Of a DNA stretch of 64,000 bases, positions 25,001 to 32,485 are shown in pieces. Source of the DNA: Hemicentrotus pulcherrimus (Eukaryota > Echinodermata > Echinoidea > Camarodonta > Strongylocentrotidae); the NCBI GenBank assembly GCA_003118195.1, contig BEXV01000432.1, forward strand, positions 71,476-135,475, given 5' to 3'. Under the pieces are notes generated by a model, which saw nothing but the letters and a program-made list of their open reading frames with translations, was not told the origin of the DNA and searched no databases. Numbering within the stretch: position 1 is the first letter of the stretch; every line of letters begins with the position of its first letter. Both the position numbers and the translations under genes were made by a program.

Positions 25001-28000
25001 CTACAAGGTTAAACAAAAACACACACACTTATAGTACTAATGTTCATTATCCTAGTGTACTATCAAAAAGAAATCTTAGCACATGTCAAGTTACACTGAC
25101 AGAGCACATATCTCAAGCTAATGATTCAGAATAATCTCAGTCCCCTTGGTTCAATAAGGACCACCCAGTTGTGCTGGGCAATGAGCTCACTGAATACCTA
25201 CCTGAATCGCCGTCAATAGCAACTACCGTTCCGACATACGTTCCAGGTCCCTGGCTCTCCGAGACGTTCATCACATAGATGGACTGCTCAAAGCGCGGCG
25301 GCTGGTCGTTAACATCAATCACCATGATGGTGAGAGTCTGGGAGGCCGTGCGCTGGACGGTGCCGTAGTCAGTGGCCAGGATGACCAGCTCGTAGTCTCG
25401 TTTGTGCTCGTGGTCAAGAGAGTGGGCAATGGTCAGTAAACCTGAAAGTTCAGAAGACAGATTTTTATACAAAATGTTTATCAGATATCATGGAACACAA
25501 GCCAAAGTTATCTGTAGAGTCATCATTTTAAAGGATATCTGAAATATACTCTCAGGCTGTTAATAGTAAGGGTAAAAATAATAAAATAAACTAATTGATA
25601 AAGCTGGATGAGTGAACACAAAAGTAAAGAGCATGAATCCAAACATGCCCAACGGTCATATTCTAAAAAGTTCTGTGTCGGTCTCCTATTTTTGATAACC
25701 GAAATGACTATAATAAATGGAGAATATGAAGTGTACCACTAAAAAATATATATTCTGGCATTAAGAATTTAGGTTGAGTTGTATAACAGTATCTCTAGAA
25801 AAGTGGGTGAAATTGGGAAAATTAAAACCAAACCTGTGCAAAAAACTCTTAATGATACTTTTACAGTGATTGTATTGATTACAAAGATGTATTGCTCATG
25901 CTATATCTAAATAAACTTACCAGTAACTGCATCCAGGCTGAACTTGCCATCCTCGTTTCCAGAGGTTATCCTGTAACCAACTCTGCCATTCTCCCCGCTG
26001 TCTTCATCCGTTGCTATGATGTGAATCACATTGAACCCGACAGGCTCATCCTCCATCACATCGGTTGAACTCCTGGACAAAAACACGGGATCATTGTCGT
26101 TGCTATCGAAGATCCGAATCTCCACCGTGCTGGTCGCCGCCCTCCGCGCGCTGACGTTGACAGCCTGGTCCTGCGCTTGTACCACAAGAAGGAAAACATG
26201 GTTGATTTCATGGTCCACGTTCTGAATGGTGCGGAGAGTGCCTGTGTACTCATCGACTGCGAAGAAGTCTTGCTCTGTGAGGATGGTGTAGCGGATGAGG
26301 CCGTTGGCGCCAGAGTCTGCATCCGTTGCAGACACTGTCCAGAGGACGTGGTTGATGCCCACGTTCTCCTGCAGGGTCAGGTAGATCAGGTCCTGGTCGA
26401 AATCAGGCGTGTTGTCGTTCTGGTCGAGGATGTTGATGGTGACGCTGATCGAGGTGGAGTGCGTCTGAGGAACATTGTTATCCTGGGCGATGAACGTCAA
26501 GGTATAGTGAGCTGCCATCTCATAATCCACAACTCTCACGTTGTAGACTTCTCCGGAGCTATGGTTCACATCCCACACATCAAAGTCATTGCCTTCCGTG
26601 ATGTAGTAATAAATCTTGCCGTTGTCACCTACATCCATATCCGAGGCTGATACAACCCCAACCACAGTAGGTGGCTGGATGTTCTCATCAGCTGTGAAAA
26701 TGTAGGCAGACATGGCGGCGATAGGCACGTTGTCATTGAGGTCTAGGACACGAACCCTCACACTTGCGGTTGATTGCATGGGTGGATTACCGCCATCCTG
26801 TGCTAGGACAGTCAGGATGTAGAAGCTTTCGTCCTCTCTGTCAATTGCTGCAGCAGTGCTGATGACACCGGAGGAGTCGATTATAAACTTGGGAGAACCT
26901 GTGAACGATAACAATCAAAGGTTTTATTATTCAAGATATTCAAATAAACAAGCAGCTGACATCATGAGCTGGGTGCAGCATATAACCAAAACTTTAGAAT
27001 AGAAATTTCAAAGTTTGATGGTACCCCATGACCAAAAGATAGTAAAAGACCAGAAGTCCTAAATGTCTTTCACAAGAAAAGGAATGATCCGTTCCATGTG
27101 AAGTGGAGAACATAGGCAAAGTAGATCACTTACTGTCGATCAGCGAGTAAGAGATATTTCCAAGCACTCCACTGTCAGCGTCTGTAGCGATGATCCATGC
27201 CACAAACTCCCCTGCAGGTTGCTCCTCCCTCACCGACGCTTGGTAGGCACGATCTTGGGAAAATACAGGAGCATTGTCGTTGAGGTCGTTGACATTGATG
27301 TAGACAGTCGCCGAGGAGCTCAGGGCGGGGTTTCCACCGTCGACAGCCCTGATGATCAGTCTGTAGCTATAGGCAGCCTCTCGGTCAAGAGGGTGGGTTG
27401 TTCTTATGACACCTGGTGGAAAATTGACAAAGAAGGAACATAAGATGGTTATTGGAATACTGTGCTTATTCAGGATTTGTGAGAACTGGTGCAAGTACAA
27501 CATTTAAGCCACCATGCACATGCCCAATCATGAAATCAGAAAAGAAATAGAAATGAAATAATAAACACAATTTCAAATTATCAGCCAAACTTTTTTCAGC
27601 TCTGTAAACATACATTTATCGGAATACAATCAAATCCAACTTTGTCAAAACCAATTTTACTTTTGAAAGAATATTGAAATAAATCAAACATATTGTAGAG
27701 CATTTGAACCACGAAACCAGACCCAAAGTTTTACATCTTTAACAAAGAAAAATAGATCAAACCATTCATTGAATCTAACTTTGAAACTACCTATCTTTCC
27801 ATGATTTTTTTTTTTTAACAGTTTAAATTTAAACACAATTCATGTCTATTCCATTCATAGGTATTGGATTAAAGTGTTTCATCTTGATCAATGTCAACTA
27901 GTCTGTATCAAGTGAAGCAAGTACCTTCTTGATCAATGGTGAAATCCCCTGAAGGAGAAAGAGTGTAGGTGACCTCCCCATTGGGACCCTGGTCTGGATC

Positions 28001-31000
28001 AACGGCCTCCACCCGATCCACTTCAGTGCCTGCCGGTAGGTTCTCATTGATGTGGAAGTGATAGCTCTTCTTTGTAAAGTGTGGAACGTTGTCGTTGGCA
28101 TCCACCACGGTAACCTGGACAGTGGCCGAGGAGTTCTGGGGAGGGCTACCGCCGTCGGAAGCCATGATGGTCAGGATGAAGGTGGACTTGAGCTCCCGAT
28201 CCAGCACCTGCCGCGTGTACAGCCATCCCTCGCGAGGAAAGACGGCGAAGTAGGGCGAGTCGTTGTTTGGAGTGAGGGTGTAGGTGATGAGAGCGTTTGC
28301 ACCGCGGTCATTGTCGGTTGCTTCAACCTGAACAACAGGTGAGCTGATTGGTAGGTTTTCAAGAATAGATACTGGGTAGAAACCCATGGTGAAGACAGGA
28401 CCGTTGTCGTTCACATCGAGGATGATGACGGTGAGGGTCAGGCTGCCTTCGAGCGATGGCGTACCAGCATCATACGCCTGGATGTCCACCTCAAAGCTTA
28501 GCTGATCGTTGTAGCTCACCTCCTTATTCAAGATGATCTCACCAGTTGCCTCAACTATCCTGAAGGTGTTCCCAGGATTGGACGTCAGACGATACCTCAC
28601 CAATCCATTGTCACCACTGTCCCGATCCATTGCTGTAGCAACATAGATAGAACTTCCAATACCTGTGCTCTCTGGAATGCTTGTACGCGCAGTCTGTGCC
28701 ATGAACTGTGGGATGTTGTCGTTGACATCGATGACGGTGATGTTCACCTGGACATCGTCGTATGTAGGAGGCATTCCACTGGCTGCCTGGATGGTGATGA
28801 AGGCAAAAGCTTGCTGCTCATGATCAGGTCCAGAACCTCTTGTAAATATCTCCCCGCTGGTAGTATTGATCCGGAAGAAGTCATTAGGATCACCAGATGT
28901 CAGCGTGTAGGTTATTGGAAAGGTGATACCTGTATCATGGGAAAAAAAAATTAAAACTGTTATTTCCAACCGCACGCCACCACTCACTGCAAGACCACCA
29001 TTTTGCATGTACACTAGAAGCATTATAGAAGATTCCTTTCAACAATCTTTGTTAAAACTACCACTTCATTAAGCCTTCTCCTATATATCATTACAATATC
29101 ATTAAGCCATGCTTTTGAACTCATAATAATCTGTATTTTTGTTTGTTAACAACCTGTAAATCTTTTTTTTTTTTAAATAAATCGTCTAAAATGTGAAAAT
29201 AAATGCAATTGGATTTCAGCGGCACATACAAACTGATCAATGATCATTGAGAACCGGACTTACCTGGATCGACATGCCCTGCTTTGACTGCACCGACAAG
29301 GACCTGAGCCGCGTTCTCCTGAACAGAAAAGGTATAGGACGAAGATTCAAATTCCGGGGGCGACGTGTCTGGCCCGGCCACTGTGATAGTGACCTGGGCG
29401 TGGTTAGCGGAGGTACGGCCGCCCCCGTCGGTAGCGATGACTTCCAGGGTGTAGACGGGATGCTGGACCCAGTCTAAGGAACCAGCCAGGGTGATAAGAC
29501 CTGGGGTTGGGTGGGGTAGAAAGGAGGAGAAAGATTGGATTAGAAATGGGTTAAGACAGAGGAAGTCATAATATACAGATAAAGATTTTTTTCTTATTGT
29601 AGAAGAGAGAGAATGGGTAATTGTACATTTGTACTATAAATGTTTATTCAAAGCCCTGATTTAGGGTTAATTCACCAAAAATAATATTTTTCAAATCTGT
29701 ACTGTGCTTCTAAGGACTTTTATTTCAACGAAGTGAAAATAAACATTTTAGACGTTAACAGTAGGTAAAAAGCTGTTTGAGAACTCAAGTTATGCACTCC
29801 TACAGCTATATTAATAACTTTTTGCATTAATCCCTTGAGGAATCTACTACATTTTTAGAGCCTACGATGATGGTTGATATACATGTCACATGTATGATGT
29901 AGTAGTGTTCTGACAAAAGGAGGCAGACAGAAATAGTAAAGTTTTGGGAGCCTGTTTATGAGACCTAACACATTTCATCTTTACTGACTGACCTGTAGTT
30001 TGGTTGATAGCAAATGTCCCATCATCGTTGGTGCTGGAGTCGATGTCATAGGTCACGCGGCCAAACTCTCTTGCATCCCTGTCCTCAGCGACCACCAGCT
30101 TGACCTCGGTACCGAGGGCAGCATCGTATTCAATGTGACCTGTGAAGAGAGAGATGATAGTAAACACGTCATTATTTAGGCCATTAATTCTTCTTTATTA
30201 AAGGTATAGACCAGTTTTGGAAACGCCCCCTCTCGATAAATGAAATGGAAGCTCTTATTACCAATCATGTGAACGAATAACTTTTGCCGGGAAACTGCCT
30301 ACTAGTTGATATATTTGGTAAATTATCATATCGATCTGGCCTGGATAAATATCGCAAAAGCACTTGAACATTGAACATTTGGGCATATATTTCTGCTTTT
30401 TTGCGAATTTAGGTTGAAGTATTGCCATCTAAACATCTGAAGGCAATATTTAAACAATATTGAAAGGATATTTTGCACCCAAAACCCTTTAACCAAAACT
30501 TAAACCACTTCCAGTCGGGTAGTAATATGGTGCTTGTATTAAAGGTAAAGACCAATATTGGATATGCCCCAATTTCAAAAAATGAAATGGAAGCTCTCAT
30601 TACCAATCATGTGAAAGAATATGTTTTGACTAATACACGATGATAAAAAATTTGCGGGGAAACCTCCTACTAATTCAATTTGTTTCTCTCATGGTCTGTG
30701 AGATATAGGGTAGTCCCATATACATCTTTCTGTGTATAGTGCTTGTAACTTTACGAAGAATGGGCCAAATTTCTTATCATTTTGATGATTCCAGAACCTT
30801 GCAGACGCTAGATGATCAACCTTTTTTGATCGATTCCTCAACGTTCTTTCACAATGAAATCGCATGACCATAACTGGTCTTTACCTTTAAACAAGCATTT
30901 TGGAGGAAAAATAGCATGAGAAGGATACAATGCCTTAATTTTTTTCAAGAGGATATTCTGTAATTTACCATTCACCTACTTTCAATACACCCGTACAAAA

Positions 31001-32485
31001 ATTACAAAACACTTGGTTTTGACTAGTACTAGTGCAATTTGCTAAACTGCTTTGGCATCTTATCAAGATGGAACTACTAATTTTACGACATAAAATTCCA
31101 GCTTTAGAGTTCAGAGATTCCTCACAACATCAGGTTGCAAAAATGAAAGTAAATCAGAACTGGGCAAATCATCCAACAAAGTTTCCTTCACAGAATGATT
31201 TCTTGGCAACATAAATTATGGCTGTCCTGAAAGAACATTGCTCAGGTATGACCCCTTTGGGAGTTGTTTGGGGTTCTTCTGGAGGGTCATGAAGGGGTAA
31301 TAAATAAAACAAATCTAGTTATGTTTGATACAACTGTTTTTCAATTTCTGTTTTGGGGGTCATCTCCCTGACTCAAGAATGTATACTGATGGGGTCATGG
31401 AACAAAAGAACCTCATTAAAAGCTTGAAATAAATGCCATAACTGATGCAGCTAAAAAAAATGAGGTAAGTGTAGCGCACTTCACATTCATGGGGAATAGT
31501 AACTTTGTACGCATAAGAGCTATTGTTGAAGGCAGCCATTTTGTTTTCGATCCTAACAAAAATTGCTTTTAGCCATTCATTTTCAAGTTATATTTTTTGT
31601 TAAAGTCAGGTGACCACATCACGTCTAAGCTGGATTTAAATTATCTGTCCAGAGCCAGAAGGATGTTAACTCAAATCTTTTGCAGAGTTATTGCCCGGCC
31701 CCCCCACTCAGTGTTATTTAGGGTATGCATATGCGTGTTCAAACCGACCCCCCCTATTCAGCAAAAGTCCGGTGTGTAAAGTCAATGCGGCTCAACCTTT
31801 TTCTTTTGTTATACAAGCCTTTTTCAGTACCCCCCCCTTTTCAGCAAAAGTCTGGTGTGCAAAGTCAATGCAGCACGACCTTTTTCTTTTGTTACGAGCC
31901 GGAGCGTCTTGGAACAAGCATGCAGTCATTTCGAAACCTGAGTGGGGGGGCCGGGAGTTATTGCCCTTCTGGCTCTAAACTGATGAAATGATAAAAGCAG
32001 TAGGTCATAATTTTAAACCTTTTAAAACATTCTGATGTGAGTCACATTTTTTAGAGGCCTCAAGTTATCTCAGGCTTAGTATTTTATGTAACTCAATACA
32101 GGCTTTGGTCAACTAATGGAACAAACTATGGATTGCCACAGTTGACCTTTGACACAAGCAGTAAAGCGAGTAAAGGGTTAAAGAGGTTAATATAAATGTA
32201 TAACACTGTACCTCTGTAGTTGAGGGACGTAAAAACAGGAACATTATCGTTGATGTCTTCTAGGATCACTCTGACGAATGCATGTGACATCAGCCCTCCT
32301 CCGTCCGTCGCTTTCACGGCAAAGTTGTACTCCTCCTGGCCGGCGTCCCTATCCAGTCTGCTGATGACGCACAAGTCGCCAGTCCGTGGGTTGATAGAAA
32401 ACTGGGAAGGGGTGGGGACCAGGTCGGTGGAGGGAGAGTAGGTGACTTGTCCAGCGCTTCCTTCATCAGGATCAGTAGCGTTCAC
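13394..32485 (-). CDS. DCHS1: Dachsous-type giant cadherin (protocadherin-16), C-terminal 2708 residues
   Basis: Dachsous is a single-pass surface cadherin. It binds Fat-type cadherins on the neighbouring cell and acts in planar cell polarity and Hippo growth control. Eighteen exons (274, 147, 237, 1005, 279, 978, 240, 135, 210, 373, 249, 140, 213, 236, 283, 287, 139 and 2702 nt) have consensus splice sites and join in frame to 8127 nt. The product has about 22 cadherin repeats in tandem (linkers of the DxNDNxPxF type, LDRE-type and DxD motifs), one membrane helix (residues about 2296-2323 of this partial protein) and a 385-residue tail. The tail, not the cadherin repeats, identifies it: SSGRGSTTMEDEEIRRINE and NWDYLLDWGPQFQPL are Dachsous-tail blocks, and there are no EGF or laminin-G modules as in Fat. 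Human DCHS1 has 27 repeats, so about five repeats and the signal peptide are missing upstream. The first exon seen starts in phase 0 inside a repeat. Confidence 0.92.
16598..16736 (-). CDS. DCHS1: Dachsous exon: cadherin repeat, first half
   Basis: 139 nt, phase 0 in and 1 out. It encodes VTLPELTQPNMAVVAVNASD, KDIGLNAELTYSFVDSHPSF and YIDPITG, and continues in the last exon as VIFTNQ. Acceptor TTGCAATAG, donor GTAAGT. Confidence 0.88.
17277..17374. repeat. inverted repeat with an internal 22-bp tandem duplication
   Basis: CAGTGACAAAT at 17277-17287 pairs perfectly with ATTTGTCACTG at 17364-17374. Between them GAAGCAAGGATTTCAGTAGC occurs twice in tandem (about 17307-17350). It lies in a Dachsous intron. 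Confidence 0.7.
17439..17725 (-). CDS. DCHS1: Dachsous exon: cadherin repeat
   Basis: 287 nt, phase 1 in and 0 out. It encodes LGVGLSVTTVTATDSDTNPN, RSLDRETQDGYTLELEATDT, linker DENDNAPVF and RQESYQ. It is markedly more GC-rich than its flanks. Acceptor TTTTCAAACAG, donor GTAGGA. Confidence 0.9.
18086..18532. mobile_element. MITE-like element with TTAA ends
   Basis: The left end reads TTAACCCGTACTGTACTGGG and the reverse-complemented right end TTAACACTTTCTGTAATGGG; 14 of 20 positions match. Long G/C runs form short hairpins just inside both ends. No coding capacity. It lies in a 961-bp Dachsous intron. Confidence 0.6.
18687..18969 (-). CDS. DCHS1: Dachsous exon: cadherin repeat
   Basis: 283 nt, phase 0 in and 1 out. 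It encodes VSATDADEGTNGAIYYEVTS, KSLDYEIENSYVLTVIAKDG, linker DVNDNQPVF and PVSVSE. Acceptor CCTCCACAG, donor GTGGGT. Confidence 0.9.
19034..19418. mobile_element. MITE-like element, 385 bp
   Basis: The ends TTAAAGGGACCGTTTAAC and (reverse complement of right end) TTAAAGGGATCCGGTAAC are imperfect terminal inverted repeats with TTAA at each extremity. Non-coding, in a Dachsous intron. Confidence 0.65.
19853..20088 (-). CDS. DCHS1: Dachsous exon: cadherin repeat
   Basis: 236 nt, phase 1 in and 0 out. It encodes GSAILVVADTTKLDYETQPN, a TPENSSPMYGYATVQVEL strand, linker DANDNAPQF and the start of the next repeat to SDIYVTQ. Acceptor CATTGTGCAG, donor GTAGGT. Confidence 0.9.
20262..20457 (+). mobile_element. 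~195-bp repeat element, copy 1 of 3
   Basis: Runs from TTTAAAGCCTATCTGCACTA to AGTGCAGTCCTGCTTAA; the ends are inverted. It shares GGAGGGATTAGA, GGTCACTGG, TTATCTCATCAA and GGCGCAAGTAGCT with copies at 23181-23337 and 44566-44760. Confidence 0.75.
20504..20716 (-). CDS. DCHS1: Dachsous exon: divergent cadherin repeat
   Basis: 213 nt, phase 1 in and 1 out. It reads IVEVWVGTSGSGGLQFSQQT and on to SGNENGAFGIQVQAG. The linker DxNDNxPxF is absent (VGTSGSGGLQF instead), so this repeat junction is degenerate. Splice sites and frame continuity make it a real exon. Confidence 0.85.
21304..21443 (-). CDS. DCHS1: Dachsous exon: cadherin repeat core
   Basis: 140 nt, phase 2 in and 1 out. It encodes FTQQSSSFAIDTITGVITTK, then SLNPGTLFYHLEVMAYDLGS and PSLSSNG. 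The usual LDRE is replaced by LNPG. Acceptor CATTGTGCAG, donor GTAGGA. Confidence 0.85.
21614..21852. repeat. CAC/CAT satellite with higher-order pattern
   Basis: Alternating (CAC)n and (CATCAC)n blocks repeat about every 50-60 bp. The reverse strand reads as a Val/Met open frame which is not coding. It lies in a 960-bp Dachsous intron. Confidence 0.95.
22005..22383. mobile_element. MITE-like element, relative of the 30539-30890 family
   Basis: The left end TTTAAGAGAAGGTTGAGTT and reverse-complemented right end TTTAAAGATGAAGTTGAGTT are followed on both sides by CTGG. The interior shares CTTATCATTTTGATGATTCC and GTAGTCCCATATAC with 30539-30890 and 41450-41790. Confidence 0.7.
22404..22652 (-). 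CDS. DCHS1: Dachsous exon: cadherin repeat
   Basis: 249 nt, phase 2 in and 2 out. It encodes KFDYEKETRYTFQVTATDSG, linker DVNDNAPVF and the next repeat to DDKDSGVNGEVNY, where an Arg codon is split. Acceptor CTTCCATCTAG, donor GTAAGG. Confidence 0.9.
23181..23337 (-). mobile_element. ~195-bp repeat element, copy 2 of 3 (reverse)
   Basis: The reverse complement of this segment matches 20262-20457 along its length: TAAAGCCTATCTGCACTAG, GGCCAGGAGGGATTAGACCT, GGTTATCTCATTTAATCAGC. A piece near the GGCGCAAG end is shorter. It ends about 10 bp from a Dachsous exon. Confidence 0.75.
23348..23720 (-). CDS. DCHS1: Dachsous exon: cadherin repeat
   Basis: 373 nt, phase 1 in and 2 out. It encodes GDPKNAFSINQSTGALFTLG, ALDREDEATYTLTITATDQG, linker DLNDNDPVF and the next repeat through ATDKDEGLNGDVYYTL to ITTTG. 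Acceptor TTCTTTTCAG, donor GTGAGT. Confidence 0.9.
24117..24326 (-). CDS. DCHS1: Dachsous exon: cadherin repeat
   Basis: 210 nt, phase 1 in and 1 out. It starts VYAMDGAFPARYDMATVLVY, has linker DVNDNNPTF and continues through ATDADEGPNGDLLYSITG. Acceptor TTTTTACTCTAG, donor GTAAGC. Confidence 0.9.
24806..24940 (-). CDS. DCHS1: Dachsous exon: cadherin repeat core
   Basis: 135 nt, phase 1 in and 1 out; too short to stand out as an open frame. It encodes VNGRITYELPEEIARGMFRI, NATTGEIRTKAILDREQ and RDSYVVT, completing the repeat begun in the previous exon. Acceptor TCTTTGACAG, donor GTAACG. Confidence 0.88.
25202..25441 (-). CDS. DCHS1: Dachsous exon: cadherin repeat
   Basis: 240 nt, phase 1 in and 1 out. 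It encodes LLTIAHSLDHEHKRDYELV, ATDYGTVQRTASQ, linker DVNDQPPRF (last Asn replaced by Gln) and the next repeat to AIDGDSG. Acceptor GAACTTTCAG, donor GTAGGT. Confidence 0.9.
25921..26898 (-). CDS. DCHS1: Dachsous exon: three cadherin linkers
   Basis: 978 nt, phase 1 in and 1 out, about residues 647-973. It contains linkers DLNDNVPIA, DQNDNTPDF and DSNDNDPVF, and ends ITSGNEDGKFSLDAVTG. Acceptor TCGTTCACAG, donor GTAAGT. Confidence 0.92.
27134..27412 (-). CDS. DCHS1: Dachsous exon: cadherin repeat
   Basis: 279 nt, phase 1 in and 1 out. It encodes VIRTTHPLDREAAYSY, RAVDGGNPALSSSA, linker DLNDNAPVF and the next repeat to ATDADSGVLGNISYSLIDS. Here the donor splits GACA|GTAAGT, so the junction codon is AGT (Ser). 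Confidence 0.9.
27925..28929 (-). CDS. DCHS1: Dachsous exon: three cadherin linkers
   Basis: 1005 nt, phase 1 in and 1 out, about residues 219-554. It contains linkers DVNDNIPQF, DVNDNGPVF and DANDNVPHF, with repeats running between them (ASDGGSPPQNSS, QVEATDNDRGANA, VEAVDPDQGPNGEVTYTL). Ends QE|G at a GTACTT donor. Confidence 0.92.
29264..29500 (-). CDS. DCHS1: Dachsous exon: cadherin repeat with degenerate calcium linker
   Basis: 237 nt, phase 1 in and 1 out. It contains LITLAGSLDW, VIATDGGGRTSANHAQVTI, then AGPDTSPPEF where DxNDNxPxF is expected, and the start of the next repeat to GHVDPG. The loss of the linker Asn/Asp residues suggests a calcium-poor junction here. Splice sites are consensus (CCAACCCCAG acceptor, GTAAGT donor). 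Confidence 0.88.
29993..30139 (-). CDS. DCHS1: Dachsous exon: cadherin repeat, first half
   Basis: 147 nt, phase 1 in and 1 out. It encodes HIEYDAALGTEVKLVVAEDR and then DAREFGRVTYDI...GTFAINQTTG, the N-terminal strands of a cadherin repeat. Acceptor CTCTTCACAG, donor GTCAGT. Confidence 0.85.
30198..30345 (+). mobile_element. 5' fragment of the TTAAAGGTAAAGACCA MITE family
   Basis: Starts TTAAAGGTATAGACCAGTTT and aligns with the first ~150 bp of 30539-30890 (GAAATGGAAGCTCT, TTACCAATCATGTGAA, GGGAAACTGCCTACTA). The right half is missing. Confidence 0.7.
30539..30890 (+). mobile_element. complete MITE, 352 bp, TTAA ends
   Basis: Perfect 16-bp terminal inverted repeats: TTAAAGGTAAAGACCA at the left and TGGTCTTTACCTTTAA at the right. 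The TTAA at each end could be a piggyBac-type target duplication, but because it is palindromic it cannot be separated from the repeat itself. No open frame for a transposase. Relatives lie at 30198, 22005, 38852, 41450 and 58333. Confidence 0.8.
31651..31977. repeat. hairpin repeat interrupted by the transposon at 31694-31955
   Basis: AGAGCCAGAAGGATGTTAACTC on the left and GAGTTATTGCCCTTCTGGCTCT (the AGTTATTG doubled by the insertion) on the right form the two arms of the dispersed ~57-bp hairpin seen also at 38163, 39813, 43015, 54265 and 55213. Confidence 0.75.
31694..31955 (+). mobile_element. intact non-autonomous DNA transposon with 8-bp target duplication
   Basis: Perfect 18-bp terminal inverted repeats (CCCGGCCCCCCCACTCAG at 31694-31711; its reverse complement at 31938-31955) are flanked on both sides by AGTTATTG (31686-31693 and 31956-31963). 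An 8-bp duplication is typical of hAT and P superfamilies. Inside, an ~83-bp unit beginning near CAGCAAAAGTC occurs twice in tandem (31759 and 31842). It is inserted into a hairpin repeat whose arms remain at 31651-31671 and 31964-31977. Confidence 0.85.
32212..32485 (-). CDS. DCHS1: Dachsous exon: cadherin repeat, first exon in window
   Basis: 274 nt, phase 0 in and 1 out, residues 1-91 of the visible protein. It opens mid-repeat with VNATDPDEGSAG after a CCACCTCCAG acceptor, so at least one exon lies upstream. It holds SRLDRDAG, KATDGGG and the linker DINDNVPVF, and ends NYR|G at a GTACAG donor. Confidence 0.88.

Larger units (their letters stand above)
16096..32211 (-). other. introns of the Dachsous gene within the exon cluster
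   Basis: Introns longer than 300 bp are 16096-16597, 16737-17438, 17726-18686, 18970-19852, 20089-20503, 20717-21303, 21444-22403, 22653-23347, 23721-24116, 24327-24805, 25442-25920, 27413-27924, 28930-29263, 29501-29992 and 30140-32211. Repeats found in them are listed separately. I see no other gene, RNA or exon in them. The 2-kb intron 30140-32211 is almost half transposon sequence. Confidence 0.8.
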
